Shown: positions 62,910 to 64,000 of the stretch, piece by piece
Numbering within the stretch: position 1 is the first letter of the stretch
Layout of the letters: each line of letters begins with the position of its first letter
Assembly: GCA_963701015.1 (NCBI GenBank)
Contig: OY969556.1
Location: 3,658,001 to 3,722,000, forward strand
DNA length: 64,000 nt
Direction of reading: 5' to 3'
From: MFD09286-c1 sp963701015
Lineage (GTDB): Bacteria > Bacteroidota > Bacteroidia > Bacteroidales > DTGW01
Made by a program: the position numbers and the translations under genes
The notes under the pieces: generated by a model
What the model was told of the DNA's origin: nothing
Seen by the model: only the letters and a program-made list of their open reading frames with translations
Database searches by the model: none

Positions 62910-63651
62910 TTATTCAATTGCATTCATTATTTCATCTGTCATTTCTAGATTATGAAAAACGTTTTGAACATCTTCGTCTTCTTCAAAATCTTCGACAATT
63001 CTCAATAGTTTTTTAGCAGTATCAGTATCAATTTTTTTATAATCATTTGGTATTCGCTGTAATTCTGCATTTTGTGCCTCAATTTTCATTTCTTCTAATT
63101 TCTTTCGCACTTGTCCGAAGTTTTCAAATGAACATGTAAGAACAAAAACATCCCCGTCATCCTCAACTTCATCAACACCAGCATCAATTATTTCCAATTG
63201 AAATTCATCAGGGTCAAATTTTCCTTTGGGCACAGTTATCACACCTTTACGTTCAAACAAAAAACTAAGTGATCCGTTGGTACCTAAACTACCACCCTTT
63301 TTGTTAAAAATAGAACGGATATTACTGACAGTTCTATTATTATTATCAGTTAAACATTCAATAAAAATTGCAACACCATCAGGTCCCATAACCTTCGAAA
63401 GTAACTTCATTTAAATTTGCCCCTTCACTGCTCGCTTTATTAATGGCACGTGTAACATTATCTTTTGGCATATTAACGCCTTTGGCATTTTGAATAGCCA
63501 AACGTAACCGTGGATTACCTTCTTCACTGGCTCCACCTTCCTTAACCGCTACTTGAATTTCTTTAACTATACGAGAAAATATTTTCGAACGTTTTGCATC
63601 CGATGCGCCTTTTGCCCTTTTAATTTTCGACCACTTACTGTGCCCTGACAT
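62910..63651 (-). CDS. yebC: YebC/PmpR family regulator, interrupted by a one-base frameshift
   Basis: The protein is split into two frames. The N-terminal part starts MSGHSKWSKIKRAKGASDAKR and runs to EVTFEGYG. The C-terminal part resumes at PDGVAIFIECLTDNNNRTV and ends EMTDEIMNAIE. The break lies at about 63395-63400 (GGG on the minus strand), where one G too many shifts the frame. Joined, it would be about 246 aa, the usual YebC length. The family acts as a DNA-binding regulator or a translation factor for stalled ribosomes. Both halves are well conserved, so decay is unlikely. Confidence 0.88.
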
Positions 63652-64000
63652 ATTGATTATGAATTATTTGAAACTTGATTTATTGTTTGTGGCAAACTTA
63701 ATTTAAATTTTTAAATATTTACTTTATCAGGTATAAAAATATATTTCGTTGCAAAAACAAAAGTTGTGTTAGATAAATATATTTTATTATATTGTTGAGT
63801 AAGTGGGACATAATTTTATATTTTATTCAAATTATTACCAAATAAAATTTTTGACATTAAAATTTTTCAAAATAAAATGATTTGGAATTAATCAAATTAG
63901 TATTTTTGATAATCAAAACTGTAATAAATTATTAATCAACCAATTTAAACGCTTACGTATTTAGAAATTCAAACAAGGCTAAAATTTATGAAAAAAAAGA
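63652..64000. other. AT-rich intergenic region at the right edge of the window
   Basis: This region of about 350 bp is upstream of yebC. It has a minus-strand TAAGTTTG -7 element at 63700-63693 and a plus-strand TATTTTTG at 63901-63908. An ATG at 63988, followed by Lys codons, may start a plus-strand gene that runs off the window, but only four codons are visible. Nothing else is recognised. Confidence 0.45.

Noticed and set aside
1..64000. tRNA, rRNA or CRISPR loci
   Set aside because: No cloverleaf-like T-loop sequences, rRNA segments or regular direct-repeat arrays were found when reading both strands.

Overview
The window looks like a chromosomal segment of an uncultured Bacteroidetes (Bacteroidales-like) bacterium. 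Evidence: AT-rich DNA, start sites without clear Shine-Dalgarno sequences, promoter elements of the Bacteroidetes type (TTG, about 20 bp, TAnnTTTG), SusC/SusD proteins, T9SS-type C-terminal sorting domains and a heterodimeric methylmalonyl-CoA mutase. No rRNA, tRNA, CRISPR array, prophage or transposase gene was seen.

Layout. 0-2 kb: 3' end of a secreted PKD-repeat protein. 2.3-6.8 kb: mutA and mutB, separated by an inverted-repeat-flanked cassette for an S23/four-helix-bundle protein. 6.8-20.5 kb: SGNH esterase, DUF1573 protein, recX, prmC, ribD, a tiny His-rich coiled-coil protein, purN, acpP-fabF-rnc, transketolase (frameshifted), two glycosyltransferases and a universal stress protein. 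20.8-36 kb: a glycan-utilisation-like locus, all on the + strand: SusC, SusD, a CBM9-like T9SS cargo, an SGNH/TPR membrane protein, a DUF6057-like membrane protein, a beta-propeller lipoprotein with a CxxCH motif, a GH5-CBM6 endoglucanase and a ROK sugar kinase. A hybrid histidine kinase follows. 38.5-44 kb: envelope polysaccharide genes (WcaF-type acetyltransferase, GT2, two Wzi-like proteins, a MraY/WecA-type transferase). 44.4-49.4 kb: ileS-dksA-lspA, with ileS interrupted by a DUF559 nuclease cassette. 49.5-57 kb: small envelope proteins, a YiiX-like hydrolase, an EamA transporter behind a structured leader, PAP2 phosphatase, cardiolipin synthase, a stress protein and a DUF486 protein. 57-60.5 kb: frd/sdh B-A-C on the minus strand. 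60.7-63.7 kb: Xaa-Pro aminopeptidase, alpha/beta hydrolase and yebC (frameshifted).

Metabolism. Fumarate reductase/succinate dehydrogenase plus methylmalonyl-CoA mutase fits a succinate-propionate pathway. The SusCD/GH5/ROK block fits uptake and use of a beta-glucan-type polysaccharide, with several cargo proteins exported by T9SS.

Most unusual points. (1) Two ORF cassettes, each bounded by inverted repeats, sit inside core genes or operons: an S23-family gene between mutA and mutB, with a perfect 24-bp inverted repeat, and a DUF559 nuclease gene inside the catalytic domain of ileS. Both would place the ORF in the loop of a long RNA hairpin, the architecture known for 23S rRNA intervening sequences. 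(2) Four conserved genes (tkt, a wzi, ileS, yebC) each carry one net extra base. Sequencing overcalls are the simplest explanation. (3) A structured leader with a terminator precedes the EamA transporter, and I could not assign it to a riboswitch class. (4) Dispersed short-period repeats occur as inverted pairs near gene ends.
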